DNA of 64,000 nt, taken from positions 325,501-389,500 of the forward strand of contig JAOTOM010004951.1 in the NCBI GenBank assembly GCA_034440615.1. Reading direction: 5' to 3'. This DNA comes from Ashinkailepas kermadecensis (taxonomy: Eukaryota; Arthropoda; Thecostraca; Neolepadidae). The notes beneath the pieces are model-generated. The model was given only the letters and a program-made list of their open reading frames with translations. It was not told where the DNA came from and did not search any database. Both the position numbers and the translations under genes were made by a program. How positions within the stretch are numbered: position 1 is the first letter of the stretch; every line of letters starts with the position of its first letter. This document shows positions 44,601 to 54,290 of this stretch, in pieces.

Positions 44601-45134
44601 GATATCAAAGGAGTTCTTAACATGTCAAGATGAACTTGAAATCAGAAATGAATAAAATGCAAAATAATTGCCCAAACTGAAATTTGAACAGTTTATATTT
44701 CTGTTGAATAGCATTAATAGTTATACTAAAATTGAGTTTGATTAAACAATTATTTGTCTGGTTAGTTCATTTCTCATTCCACGTTCATCATAATAATAAT
44801 TTAACCCATTTGTTTTGCTGACAATTGAACACCCCACCCCTCAATGCAATGTCATTAAATGACTTAAAGCAACATCAATGATCAAGTTGCAGCCATGCTA
44901 TCCCACATGCAATTGTCCAGGACAAATGGGTGCATCATCTTGTCCTTGTCACCAACCTTGCAAACGCTCCACCGCCAAGCCATCAAACTCTTCCAATGAC
45001 ACATCACCAGTGGGTGGAACGAGGTACATCTGAAGAGGTTGGGTACAGTGCTCATTTGAGCCCTTCTGAGCACGAGACCGGAGGCTCTGCTGAGCAGCTG
45101 TCCATGGTGATGTCACTCCTGACTTGAAGTCCAT
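32477..45134 (-). CDS. PRIM2: PRIM2, DNA primase large subunit, complete gene of ten coding exons
   Basis: This gene encodes the large (p58) subunit of eukaryotic DNA primase, which works with PRIM1 and polymerase alpha in the nucleus to make RNA primers. Ten coding exons join in phase to 1608 nt, or 535 aa (human is about 509 aa). The order is an N-terminal domain in exons 1-5, then the 4Fe-4S C-terminal domain in exons 6-9, then an acidic tail in exon 10. All four cluster cysteines are present: C320 (in SFPPCMRQL), C399 (SAHHCGK), C413 (SGCPFKH) and C453 (QLACQKYWE). The C413-C453 spacing of 40 matches human. Other landmarks are [26 protein letters not shown] and [11 protein letters not shown]. 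Coordinates include introns. Several introns carry minisatellites that touch splice sites. No internal stop or frameshift was found, so the gene looks functional. Confidence 0.95.
33719..34375. repeat. 76-bp minisatellite including PRIM2 exon 9 donor
   Basis: Nine units at exact 76-bp spacing (CACCTACCCCTGTCGGTCTT at 33743, 33819, 33895 and onward to 34351). The last unit is the real exon 9 end. On the transcript strand every unit reads AAGACCGACAGGGGTAGGTG, so each carries a copy of the last exon codons and the GTAGGT donor. Two sub-variants (GGCCCGGTGCTGATCGC and GGTCCGGTGTCGGTCGT) alternate irregularly. Confidence 0.97.
34358..34528 (-). CDS. PRIM2: PRIM2 exon 9 (fourth Fe-S cysteine)
   Basis: The exon is 171 nt, phase 1 at both ends, acceptor TGCGACAG. 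It encodes [40 protein letters not shown] and [18 protein letters not shown]453 is the last cluster ligand. The donor GACAGGG|GTAGGT is the first of nine near-identical copies, because the downstream 76-bp minisatellite includes the exon end. Confidence 0.95.
34970..35130 (-). mobile_element. SINE with a different tRNA-like head
   Basis: The minus strand has a box A-like GCTACCTCAGTCGGTAGGTC and box B-like GGGGGTTTCAAATTGC. Its body, with ATCGGTGTGAGAGGTGGGCG and GCGCTATGCGACC, is shared with 36590-36740. The tail ATGCGTTGTAGAAGAGCCC is the same type as in the other SINEs of the window. Confidence 0.6.
35642..35674. promoter_or_regulatory. Palindromic E-box / CRE / E-box cluster
   Basis: GTCACGTG (35642-35649), TGACGTCA (35654-35661) and CACGTGAC (35667-35674) lie in one nearly symmetrical 33-bp block inside PRIM2 intron 8. 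CACGTG is the bHLH-Zip (USF/MYC type) site and TGACGTCA the CREB/ATF site. The surrounding 150 bp is GC-rich. Function is inferred only from motifs. Confidence 0.4.
36271..36460 (-). CDS. PRIM2: PRIM2 exon 8 (second and third Fe-S cysteines)
   Basis: The exon is 190 nt, phase 0 in and phase 1 out, acceptor CCGGCCAG and donor GTGGGT. It encodes [20 protein letters not shown], then [13 protein letters not shown], then [20 protein letters not shown]399 and C413 are 14 residues apart, compared with 17 in human. The loop between them is three residues shorter. Confidence 0.97.
36590..36735 (-). mobile_element. SINE with tRNA-Val-like head
   Basis: The minus strand carries GAGTGGTCTAGGGGTAAGAT, CTCACAATCGAAAGC and GTGGGTTCGAGTCTCACC, resembling tRNA-Val. 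The acceptor and anticodon stems do not pair properly. It continues into CGGCGTGAGAGATTGGCGAC and a CGTGTCGTAAAACCAATAAC tail, as in a SINE. It lies in PRIM2 intron 7, about 130 nt from exon 8. Confidence 0.6.
37898..38080 (-). CDS. PRIM2: PRIM2 exon 7 (first Fe-S cysteine)
   Basis: The exon is 183 nt, phase 0 at both ends, acceptor TGCGGCAG and donor GTGGGT. It encodes [37 protein letters not shown] and [16 protein letters not shown]320 in FPPC corresponds to the first cluster cysteine of the family. Confidence 0.97.
38566..38712. repeat. 52-bp tandem repeat including PRIM2 exon 6 donor
   Basis: GGCTCCCACCTCGTCCACC recurs at exact 52-bp spacing (CCCACC at 38598, 38650, 38702). The last is the real junction. 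Each unit on the transcript strand keeps GTGGACGAG|GTGGGA. Confidence 0.95.
38707..38892 (-). CDS. PRIM2: PRIM2 exon 6
   Basis: The exon is 186 nt, phase 0 at both ends. It encodes [37 protein letters not shown] and the conserved YTGQQYS block. The donor used here is GACGAG|GTGGGA and the acceptor is GTAACAG|ATGCCG. Both edges are duplicated in flanking tandem arrays (43-bp units upstream, 52-bp units downstream), so other copies of the same splice sites could be used. Confidence 0.9.
38881..39053. repeat. 43-bp tandem repeat including PRIM2 exon 6 acceptor
   Basis: CAGCAGCGGCATCT recurs at 38881, 38924, 38967 and 39010, exactly 43 bp apart. On the transcript strand each unit ends in CAG or TAG followed by ATGCCGCTGCTG, the first codons of exon 6. 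There are thus four candidate acceptors. Confidence 0.95.
39200..39433 (-). CDS. PRIM2: PRIM2 exon 5
   Basis: The exon is 234 nt, phase 0 at both ends, acceptor GTCGCCAG and donor GTCAGT (C at +3). It encodes [16 protein letters not shown], then [20 protein letters not shown], then [20 protein letters not shown]. This matches the family's PF-ALDLxRGRKVxLxxGxAYVP region in order. Confidence 0.95.
39940..40012 (-). CDS. PRIM2: PRIM2 exon 4
   Basis: A short 73-nt exon, phase 2 in and phase 0 out, with acceptor GTTTTCAG and donor GTGAGA. It completes the Arg codon split with exon 3 and encodes [20 protein letters not shown] then HLEL. This is the less conserved linker preceding the SDEE segment in the family. 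It is identified by phase, position and flanking exons more than by sequence. Confidence 0.85.
40530..40745. repeat. 51-bp tandem repeat
   Basis: Four units of CAGTCCATACCGAATACACC plus GCCCACATACATACCAGCC in PRIM2 intron 3, starting about 65 nt from the exon 3 donor. Confidence 0.9.
40810..40955 (-). CDS. PRIM2: PRIM2 exon 3
   Basis: The exon is 146 nt, phase 0 in and phase 2 out, acceptor CACTGCAG and donor GTGAGC. It contains the highly conserved [20 protein letters not shown] and [13 protein letters not shown] blocks of the primase large subunit. The 34-bp AGGTCA-rich array begins almost at the acceptor on the upstream side. Confidence 0.95.
40965..41945. repeat. 34-bp AGGTCA-rich minisatellite abutting PRIM2 exon 3 acceptor
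   Basis: Nearly 1 kb of units GGTCAGGTCACAGTGCGGTC plus ACATGAGATGATGA, with a second type carrying GCATTAGATAATGA. The array reaches to within about 10 nt of the exon 3 acceptor, whose flanking bases (GTGCGGTCATGTGAGATGAT) are themselves a unit. Confidence 0.95.
42383..42442 (-). mobile_element. SINE 3' end piece
   Basis: GGCTGGTTATTTGGGCTTAG, GAGCGTGTCGACTGCG and CATCTAGCGCCCATGG on the plus strand match the same tail module. It lies inside PRIM2 intron 2. Confidence 0.55.
43316..43431 (-). CDS. PRIM2: PRIM2 exon 2
   Basis: The exon is 116 nt, enters in phase 1 after CCGACAG and leaves in phase 0 before GTGAGC. It encodes [20 protein letters not shown] followed by [19 protein letters not shown]. 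This occupies the place of the human segment between LAIDRVKLL and the LRKLKF helix. A 20-bp minisatellite starts only about 25 nt upstream of the acceptor, leaving little room for a normal polypyrimidine tract. Confidence 0.88.
43455..43965. repeat. 20-bp minisatellite next to PRIM2 exon 2 acceptor
   Basis: About 25 units of GGCCTGGTCAGGTGGCATGA with single-base variants (CTGG/CGGG, CATGA/CGTGA). The array starts about 25 nt from the exon 2 acceptor. Confidence 0.97.
44957..45134 (-). CDS. PRIM2: PRIM2 exon 1 (first coding exon)
   Basis: The exon is 178 nt, begins at ATG 45134 and ends in phase 1 before donor GTTGGT. It encodes [11 protein letters not shown] at the start and [20 protein letters not shown] near the end. 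This matches the primase large-subunit N-terminus (the LQFYLxPP, SLxEFxxLAIDR region). A TTTCAG lies 6 nt upstream of the ATG, so the exon probably begins at 45140 after a 5' UTR intron. The donor is weak (T at +3). Confidence 0.88.
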
Positions 45135-45879
45135 TGTGCCCTGAAATCATGCAGGAGAATGCTGCTGTAAAGTGCAAGCAAATCATAAAATGTATTACAT
45201 AACATGCCATCATGGCTCTTATTGTCATTACAAATTCATACCTGATGTTGGTTGTTTCCCTTGTCTATCCTTTCCACATCAGTGTCATTTCCTCTTTTGC
45301 ACCCATTCCACTTGTGGACTAAGTTTTTCAGATTCAATTAATGAACACCTCACATATATTTTGAGGCCAAACCCAGGCTTCAGGGTAAAGTGCATCAATA
45401 CAGCTATGGGTAAGGTATCAGGATGTTGGATGGGCCCGCAATTACTGGCAGTGCACCAGTCATGGTTAGAATAACAGCCACATCTTTATTTTGTCATCCA
45501 CAATACAACTATCTGGTTAAAATTACTTTGACCCATTTCCCACTGAAGGGTGGATGATGATGTTTATCCATGCAGGAACCAAAATTGCTCTTGGTTCATA
45601 CACCCAAAATGGTAAATGGGCTTGTAGTTTCTGGCCCTTGTTCTAGTTAGAGCTAGTAGCAAGGGCACAAGTTGCCGGTCACAATTGGCAGTGCATTGCT
45701 GTATATTTGTGGAGGAAAACTAAGACTGCATTTGAAATGTTTCCATTTTACATCCATGGGTCAGGGGTGCAGGCACCAGGCAGCTTTGCCAAACTATGTG
45801 GGTACATCGAACTCAAGGCCAAAGTTGTGCTAGAACTGGACTTTCCTGATCAGATGAGTTCAGAGTCAATGCAACAAGG

Positions 45880-48800
45880 TTGCACTTAGCACTGATTCTG
45901 ATACTGTAAATCCTCCCCACCAACAATTCAAGCTCTTTTTAATGAGTACATCAATGATGGTATAGTATATATGGTGCATATGATGGTGCATATATAAATA
46001 GTACTATGGCATTGTGGGAAATTTTAGAAAGGTGGAATGTGTCACTGTATGAAAACCAAAATTGTGATATCCACCTGCAATTACAACAAATTCGTACTGT
46101 CCATATACAACAAATTCAATTGCAAATAAAACCCTGACCTAAGCAGTCTTCAAACTTGGCCTGCTCTTTGGGAGATGAGAATGAGTGCATTTTCAGATTT
46201 TATTTCTGGGGTTGGATATTAAAACTGTAATAACATAATTAAAACCTTATCAGGAATACTTAGTATTAACAGTAACTTAATATGCACAGGAAAAACAGGG
46301 TCGACACATTTTTAGACTGGAAAACCTTTTTTTTTATTTGGTGGTGGGGTGAGATTTGTGCTAGTAGGTGTGACTGTCGGCTGTAGCTGCATGGTGGGGG
46401 AGTGGGCACTCAAGCCATGTGTGTTAAGCAGGACCAAGTGAACAGGGCTGGATAGGTAAGGTAGATAGGCATTGATGGGTGTATGTGATGTTGGTGGATG
46501 GTTCCTTAGGAATTATGGATGTGGTGTTGGTTGGGTTGGTGAGTATCTTTGCCACGGTTATGGTAACTTCCCTTTACAAACTTAACCTGGATGGGCCCTT
46601 GTGGCTCTTATTAAGTCTGAACACTTTATGACTTTTTGACACATCATGTTAAACACATTCATAAGCATTGCACTGGAAAAATAGATTCCAAGAACTCAAA
46701 CATTGCCTTAAACTGCAAACTTAAATGCTTTTTGTTGGCCAGTTATGGTTGTCCAGGGCAGTTTGACCTACTGAGATGAAGAGAAATTGACAATATTCCA
46801 AATGTTTACATGCTTCTCAAGGTCCACTTTCTTACGTACCAGCGTAGATCCGCCCGCAAGCCACACAAACGATATAGGTACCTAGTTATATATCAATAAT
46901 GCCTTCGCTTGGTTGTTTACCATTTAACCACTATCGTAGCATCAGCGTCATTTTACGTTTTGGCGCCAGATAGGTTGGCAGCAGACAGATACTTTTCTTC
47001 CCTTTACAGTCACCTTAGGATCAGGGTTTTACGAGTACGAGCGAGGGCGCAGCTCGAGCGAGTCACTGAGTAATCTCACTGCACTGAGTAGACTTAAGTA
47101 GAGCGAAACCAGAGCGAGTCAACTGAGTAGACTGGTTGTGATCTGGGCCGACCTTTTGAAACTTTCACCAGTTGCTTTTCTCTGCGTTTCAAATTCAGAC
47201 CTTGTCTTAATTATCCCTACCGAGGAGTGTTGCCGAGTATGAAAACAACACAATCTCATAATGCATAATACCTAATTGGTCCTAGGATTTCCACTTTCGG
47301 CGCGCTTCGTGCGCTGAAAGCGGTCTCTCCTGACACCTTTTTTTGGTCGGACCGCCTTAAGATAGTCCTGGCGCTGCGCCATTGGATGTAACTATTGCAA
47401 GACCACTATTGCATTTGCATACAGCTATTACAGGACCGCATTTATGTGCACGGAAACATAAGTGGTCAAGAGTTTCGTATGGATGCATTCATGTTCAAGA
47501 TTATGCATCTGCATGCATAACTCCAGGGATCAGGTCAGGTCAACATGGCGATCCCATGTTCGACTTCAAGCAAATGAGGCCCAAAAAGATGAACTTCCTA
47601 CCTGGGATAAATCGAACTCGGTATTGGACGTCAACATCTTGTTTACCATATAATAACCATGTATGAGTGCCATAAAATGGTCACCCAGGGTTGCTAGGTT
47701 CAATGGCCTTAGATGACCTTGCAAATTGTTGAACATATTTGGTTAGGCGACGCCCATCATGACATACGAAAACGCAACGAACCTAGTGCAATTTGTGCAG
47801 ACAAGTCGTGAGAAACCACCATTTTGTCAAAAATTGGTAAAAAAAGTCGTCCCACCTTACTCCATGGGCCGGTGACCTGAAGAGACATAGCCCAAAAATT
47901 ATCAAAAGTGTTCAAAGGAAACGTTTAAAAGCTCAATTTCAGCGCGGCGCGCGCGCGTTTTTCCTTATTCGAAAGCTGTTCAGGGTGGCATAAACCCGGT
48001 CCCGTCCCCCGATACGGGCCGTGGTTAGGCAATGGGAAATGCGACATGGCTGTGGAGGATGGCGGCCATGACTGTAGAGGGGAACATGCTCCCCAGTTAG
48101 CAGGGCTGGGGATCTCTCACGAAGCCAGGGGTCCAAATCCTAATTTTCAAGACATATTTTCAGATTGAATAGGGAAGATGACATTAACATTAGCAGGTTT
48201 CCAAACCAGGGGGATCCCAACCCACTCGGGATCTTCAGCCATGCCAGTCAGTATGTCAGAGGAGGCCCTGGCGGTCGCCCCAGCCGCCTCCGCCTCTCCA
48301 CTCTCCCATGGCCACGTCACTGCCCACAATAGATAACCAAGACATTACGATACATCTGAAAGTTTGCCTCGCATTGTTTTGACCCGTGGTGCCGTCTCTG
48401 CCCAATCTTCACATAATGTGCCTCTTCAGCCGCCCTCAGAATGAAGCAGCAGTTCCGAACGTCTGGACATCTCGGATATGTTTTCCAAAAGGCCGTCTCA
48501 AAACCTGTAAGTGCCCTACCACACATATGCTCAGTCTAACAATTGCTATGATTTTAGTTTAAATTTTACCTTCGTTGACCTTTTGAGTAGTGTTTTCATG
48601 CTTTTAATGCGTTGTGTTATTTCCTGGTCTCTAGATGCTAATCCATTTGTCAAAGTGTGTTTTTAATTGCTCCATCAGCATAAGAGTAATATCGTTAATG
48701 TGAATTTACTGTGTGTTTGTGCGTGTTACATGACACGTATCACAGGTTATCTTGTTTGAACTTAATGCGCACTACGATGTCACCTTCTACATTGCGTGAG

Positions 48801-51800
48801 CTCGAAAAGTAAACATTCACCAGGCAGGGATGGCAGCTGCCACGCCAAAGCAAATGTTGGTGCATGACGTGACACATCACTCCAACATTTGCAAGTGCAC
48901 TTACCAATAGTTTTTTTTAAACCTCATCTTTGTCTTGAAAAACCACCGTACGGCGCTTGCCATATCAAAGGTTTTTATATGTCTCCAGCTCTGTTTAAAA
49001 TGTTAATTTGATGACAACATGTACCACTTCAGTCCTGTTTCTACCGAGATCACTCTTCTACGTGGCCTTTCCCGTCGACAAGCGTGCGAGAACAAGAGAA
49101 ACCGTTCGAAGCTGTTGGCAAAACAGGTGAAGTGCGATCACGGATCTCAGATTCATGCACTGTAATACAATCTAGTTAGTTCAGGTAACTCCTAAGGAGC
49201 ATAAAAACTCACCTGTATCGCACATGTATCGCCACCACATCACACCTGTATCGCACTCACCATAACTGCCACAATGCTGTTGTTATCGATCACCCTGAAC
49301 AGTATGTTTTCGAAGTAAAAAATATTGTGGGTGCCCAAGCAGATTTCTTGTATATTTCATCCAGTGTACGCCCATAGGCCCAATGGTTAATTGGAAATTC
49401 GTGAATGCTGAAGCATTATTATGGGTGCCCGACATGAACGTACCTCTGTGTTAAATGACCCATTTGTTTTCAAATTTACAGATCCTGGGGTAAGACAGCA
49501 CCTGATTACAACGGTGTTTGCGCTAGGGTCAGTCTCACTTATATAGGCGTATTTTTTAAGGTAACAGTGAATCAGGCTTGAAATCTACAAGTCTTCGTAA
49601 AACATGCGGACCAGAAACTATTCACGTACGTAATATTTACGAGTGTGCAAATCAGCTCATTCTGCCACTGACAAAAATATCTAGCATGTCTGAGAGAACG
49701 GATAGATATCCTTCCAAAGAGACTGATGCTATGGATGCTGGGTATTCGAGGTCGTACCCATTTTTGTTGGGTTTTTAAAGGGACAATTTCATGCATTTTA
49801 AAAAGGAATTAAAAGCTCCAAATACTTGCCGGCATGGCTTCCGCCACGGATTCCGAAGTGGTTTGAAGGAACTTTCATGTTGCCACCCCCCCCCCCATCC
49901 TGGGTTCGGAATCCCCATTATCATCGGTGGCTCCTCCATAATTTGTATTCCCATTTCTGGAATTTGCAAGTCATTTGTTTATGTCCTCCGGCCTCCGCTG
50001 GATATTTGGAGCCCATTGGTAAATTTGGTAAAGATGAGGGAGCTTCAGCGGAAGTCATCAGTCGCTCACCTCGGTGACCGGGACTGGATTCCCCGGGCTA
50101 TCTCTTATAGGTCAGGGATTTCCCTGCAGTTCATGCCCCTCCAGGTTTTCAGAAACGTTGGCCTGCAATCAGGAATGTCTCAAGGCTTCCGTGCCTTCGG
50201 CTCGAAGACCTGAAGTGCTAATGCTGCACAAACTTCTTGTCTTGTCTGCGTATCAATATCCATCCACGTAAAGCGGCTTTTGAGGACATAGTCAATTATG
50301 CAAGCGATATCCATATATGCTAAAACCGACGACGAGTAAGTCAATTAAAATACAATGCGGCGTCATGCTGTTAGAAGTAGAACAAAGAGCAAGACACCTG
50401 CATAAAAAGGTCAATTATAAGAGGATGAAAGACACCCACAGTAAGTGTAATGGCTAAAAGTAGACAAAGATTTACCAGAGGCTGTGTCCCAAGGCAGACG
50501 ACTCCATTCCACAACTATGTGATATGAAACAACTTTTTTTGGGCAACTTCGTCGTTGGTGTTTGCATTTTGCATGGACTTGAAGGTGTCGCATTTCGGAT
50601 GGACGTTAGGTGGACAGCACACGCAAATTATTTCGCTGAACTTCAAAGTGTTAATCACTCTCATTCGTAAATGAATCAGTTCTATCACCTGGAGGACTGT
50701 CCTCTCAAATGGTTCGTATCGTGTCTGCTCGAGGGTTTCGAGGGTCTCGTGACACAGAGAGTTATCGTAAATGGAAAGAAAGACATCCGCAGGGAAACCG
50801 GCTAATTCCAGCGTATCGGAGGGATTTTTCTGCTCCGACTCATATCTCCGTTCTTTATTAACGAATTACGACATTCAATTGAATCTGCCTTGTCTATGTA
50901 GACCTCAAAATCTTTCCTAAAATCCTGTCTCCGGTTAACGGATCATTGTTCCAGGAGGATCAGGGCCGCCTGGCAGCCTGGTCTGTCCGATGGGAGCTGA
51001 TGCTTAACTACAGTCAGTGCAGGGAGTTGCGATGACCCTCAAACGCGCTCCCGTCCAATTCAAATAGGTCATATCAATGTATAATACAGAAACGAAATCT
51101 GTGATTTGGGTCTAGCTCAGTACAAAATTAACATTTTCTTCTCACGTCACAGACATAGTAAGACAAGCAAACAGGGCGTTTGGTTTCCTCATCATGGGCG
51201 TTGGCCACCAAATTATTTCACTTTTAACATGGACCTTTATGTGGTTGCCCCCCCCCATCCATTTAGACCCGCCTGTTTTGCCTTCGTATAGCCTGTCCTC
51301 ACAATATCTTTTTTTTCTCGGAATCCTACACCAATGCAGCAGAAAGCGGACAGCATTAGCCCACTGCCTTGCGCGTCACTGGTGGTACACACCACTTTGG
51401 CGGATATTTGGGCTCAGACAGAATGCCCAAGTCGTGTCGCGTCACGGAGATATGGTGCGATGTCTCGAGGCATGCATTGAGGTTGTTTTCTGAAAGCGTG
51501 GCTGTTCCCGGACTGCTGATGATATGCGTAGGTGATTAACATTTCGTACTGTTGGATGTTCCACCGCTCCACCAGTCCGCTTCTCAATGTCAGGCGAGGT
51601 CTTTGACCTCGACTGACGTCTGGTGACGATTTTCGATAAACCTTGCACCATAAAACATTTGCATGATTTTAGCGTCATTTGTCGAGCGAGCAATAGCGAT
51701 AGCGATAGCGAGCAACCATCTGTGTTTTTCATAGCTCCAAGGAAGTCATTTTGGAGCTCTTATAAGTTATTGCAGATGATCATGGTCATAGACGCAGCCA

Positions 51801-52000
51801 AGGGGAGCCGGAGAACCGCCCCTGCCCTCACTTAGCAACCTAAAATGCACCAGATGAAACAAGAAAATGTTAGATTTTCACCACTTACAACCGAAACTTT
51901 TCGGCGCGCGTCCAGAGCATTTTCTGTTCCAAAATATTTTGTTTTGGTCGGGCTCCCCCTCCCTTAAGAAAATCCTGGCTGCATCATTGATCATGGTCAA
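45880..52000. other. Intergenic DNA, no gene recognised
   Basis: AT-rich to balanced unique sequence upstream of PRIM2. Apart from the weak exon at 48.3-48.5 kb I saw no recognisable coding sequence. A 10-bp perfect inverted repeat (CAAATGTTGG...CCAACATTTG) lies at 48852-48892. Confidence 0.45.
48317..48508 (-). other. Unidentified possible exon
   Basis: A minus-strand acceptor GCACTTACAG is followed by an open frame to a stop at about 48317. It encodes GFETAFWKTYPRCPDVRNCC, FILRAAEEAHYVKIGQRRHH and then CEANFQMYRNVLVIY. It is cysteine-, aromatic- and charge-rich, unlike random AT-rich translation. No family was recognised; a transposase or zinc-binding remnant is possible. Confidence 0.2.
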
Positions 52001-52017
52001 ACGTGGGCACGGCGCAC

Positions 52018-52084
52018 GCAAATTGCGCCGCTGCGCCGCTGCGCCGCTGCGCCGGCGGCGCACCTTAAAAACCGGCGGAGCAGC

Positions 52085-52130
<46 letters not shown>
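52018..52130. repeat. CGCCGCTG repeat and GT microsatellite
   Basis: GCGCCGCTGCGCCGCTGCGC runs to about 52060, then (GT)22 at 52086-52130. Confidence 0.95.
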
Positions 52131-52131
<1 letters not shown>

Positions 52132-52531
52132 ACTTGTACTTCGTGCATACCGAGGCCATTTTCTGTTTGCACACCTGGGAACCGAGGACGTGAAGTGAAT
52201 ACCGAGAACATTTTTGACGTCCTCGGTTTTCAATCTCCGTCTGGAGCATTGTCAGATGCTTACCAGTCTCCTGACGAATTTTCTCGACATCCTCAGTTTT
52301 CACCATATATGTGACCGTGTGTGTCCAGCAGGAGTGTATGTGTGTACTGTGCAGATAAAGTGTGAGCAAGCCGAAAGTTGCAGTGCAGATGTGACGCGCT
52401 CATGTTTGCAACTTGACACCACCCAGGTTTGCAACTTGGTGCAAGGTCGGCAGGGTGCCGGAGTGAGGCGTCCGCGCCACTTGGCCCCGGACGACTCGGC
52501 TTGCGGCTTACCGGAATGGCGGGAACGGTAT

Positions 52532-52583
52532 GGCGGTATTACCTCTAAATTAAATGTTCTAACGTTTAATACCTGGGGAATAC
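52532..52583 (+). CDS. Possible neutral-sphingomyelinase-like (EEP fold) N-terminal exon
   Basis: The frame reads RYGGITSKLNVLTFNTWGI and meets a donor-like ATAC|GTAGCG. If it splices there in phase 1, the next residue could be Pro, giving the LNVLTxNxWGIP motif that opens neutral sphingomyelinases and related endonuclease/exonuclease/phosphatase proteins. No start codon or acceptor was fixed, and no later exon with the rest of the fold was recognised. A repeat copy begins 12 nt downstream. Only a short motif supports this. Confidence 0.25.
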
Positions 52584-52594
52584 GTAGCGCTGCC

Positions 52595-53018
52595 AACGAA
52601 GGACTTTGTTCAGATCCCTGAATAAGAATTATAATCATCATACTAGGTTGTTGCAGGAAACCTACTCCAATATTGAACACAATAAAGTTTGGGAATATTT
52701 CTTGCTTGCTGAAACTTATCAGCTGAGCTAATGTGCATACATAGGTTTGCTTTCCAAAGTGATTAAAGGTGGATTAAAGGATTCGGGGCCTAGCTGAACC
52801 TCAGATGATCTTTTACATTTTCCGAGTTTTTCGGATTTTAGGCCGAGATAGATAGACTGATGGTTTCAGGGCTTCGGAGTTCCGCACTGCATGAGTTCAA
52901 TACTGACCTCCATCATAACCCTATGGCAACACGTGACGGTCACCACATTAACTGTCTTTAATTTTAATGAAGTGGGAGGCGCAGCCACATCTGTTCATCC
53001 AGCTCCATCAACTTTAAC
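52595..53018. repeat. Dispersed repeat, left direct copy
   Basis: The block starts AACGAAGGACTTTGTTCAGA and ends CATCAACTTTAAC. It matches 55222-55718 in the same orientation and order. Compared with the right copy it lacks about 75 bp after AGTTTGGGA. A stretch after it (53140-53260, GAGCGAAATCCGCCCGGCCG, then CACAGACACACAGACA runs) resembles RTE-type retrotransposon 3' ends. Confidence 0.8.
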
Positions 53019-54167
53019 CACATAATTGATATTGACTGATGTGGCAGGGAGCACCATGAGGTGTGGGGCTGCAGTAGGTGACAAGGCGCTTCCGATTTCT
53101 TGCAGCGTTATCACTACCACCGCCATAATCTGTCCCCCGTACCGGCGATCACGTGTGAAATTTGAGCGAAATCCGCCCGGCCGTTTTCGCACAGCATGAG
53201 TCGAAGCGGCACATACACACAGACACACAGACACACAGCCACACAGACAGACAGATAAACATTTCTCGACAACTTTAGAGAACCGACCGCCATGTATTAA
53301 ATCTCCGATAGAGATTTATCGTGACATAGTCACTCTAAATCCCATCTACGATTTTGAATAATTCCGATATCGAGCATGCTCCTGATCTCATTCAAAATCT
53401 CCTATTTGGTGTCAGATCAGTTGTGACATTTGATCTCTAAACTCTTTATAGAGTCCGAACTGCGAATTTAATGCTTTCGGCGCTAGTTTGGTATTTGATT
53501 GGGTAGGTGTCAGTAAGAATAAACTATGCATTATAATTGGACACTCTGAGGGGCCAGAACATCAATGAAAGGTCATGAGATCGTGCATTGATCTGATCAT
53601 GGCAAATTAATTTGCATTAAGCTGCTTGTGCATAGGCATCGCCACAGTGGAGGACGTGGAGAGGGCATGGGTGTCCCCACAGTTGGGAACGTGGGGAGGG
53701 CATGGGTTTCGCCACAGTGGGGGACGTGAGAAGGGCATAGGCATCACGACAGTGGGGGGACGTGGGGGGGGCATGTGTGTCGCCACAGTGGGGGACGTGG
53801 AGAGGGCGTACCGCTCCCAAAATTCGTTAACCTTAGCAGTACGCCCATGACGTTGAATGAAAAAAAACGACCTAAAACGCCCTCCCCCCCCCCCACCCAC
53901 CTATCCCAAACATGTGATAATGCGAAGTGCATGGAGCTTTATATGCTGCATCATACATTACACTTCATTTAATCCTGGGAATTATAGGGTGACATTGATG
54001 TTCCATTACCAGATCACATTTGTGGCCTGTTCGCCCATCCGATCTATATGACCTATCACCCTATGAATTCCAAAGTACAAATCAGAGCCCAGGAAGTATA
54101 CTCAATTTTATTGACATTGGAGGAGGTATTGAAAGCTGGAATACAGTTACTCTACTGATGCCTCATA

Positions 54168-54234
54168 TTCACACACACACACATGCACGCACGCTTGCAC
54201 GCACGCACGCACGCACGCACACGCATACACACAC

Positions 54235-54265
<31 letters not shown>

Positions 54266-54290
54266 TGCATATACATATATATATATATAT
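54168..54290. repeat. CA / GCAC / TACACA / TA microsatellite
   Basis: Consecutive tracts of CA, CGCA, CATACA and TA repeats. Open frames through it are artefacts. Confidence 0.95.

Noticed and set aside
47288..47325. Histone-type 3' stem-loop (TTTCGGCGCGCTTCGTGCGC)
   Set aside because: The stem has mismatches, the loop is not the histone type, and no histone gene is nearby.
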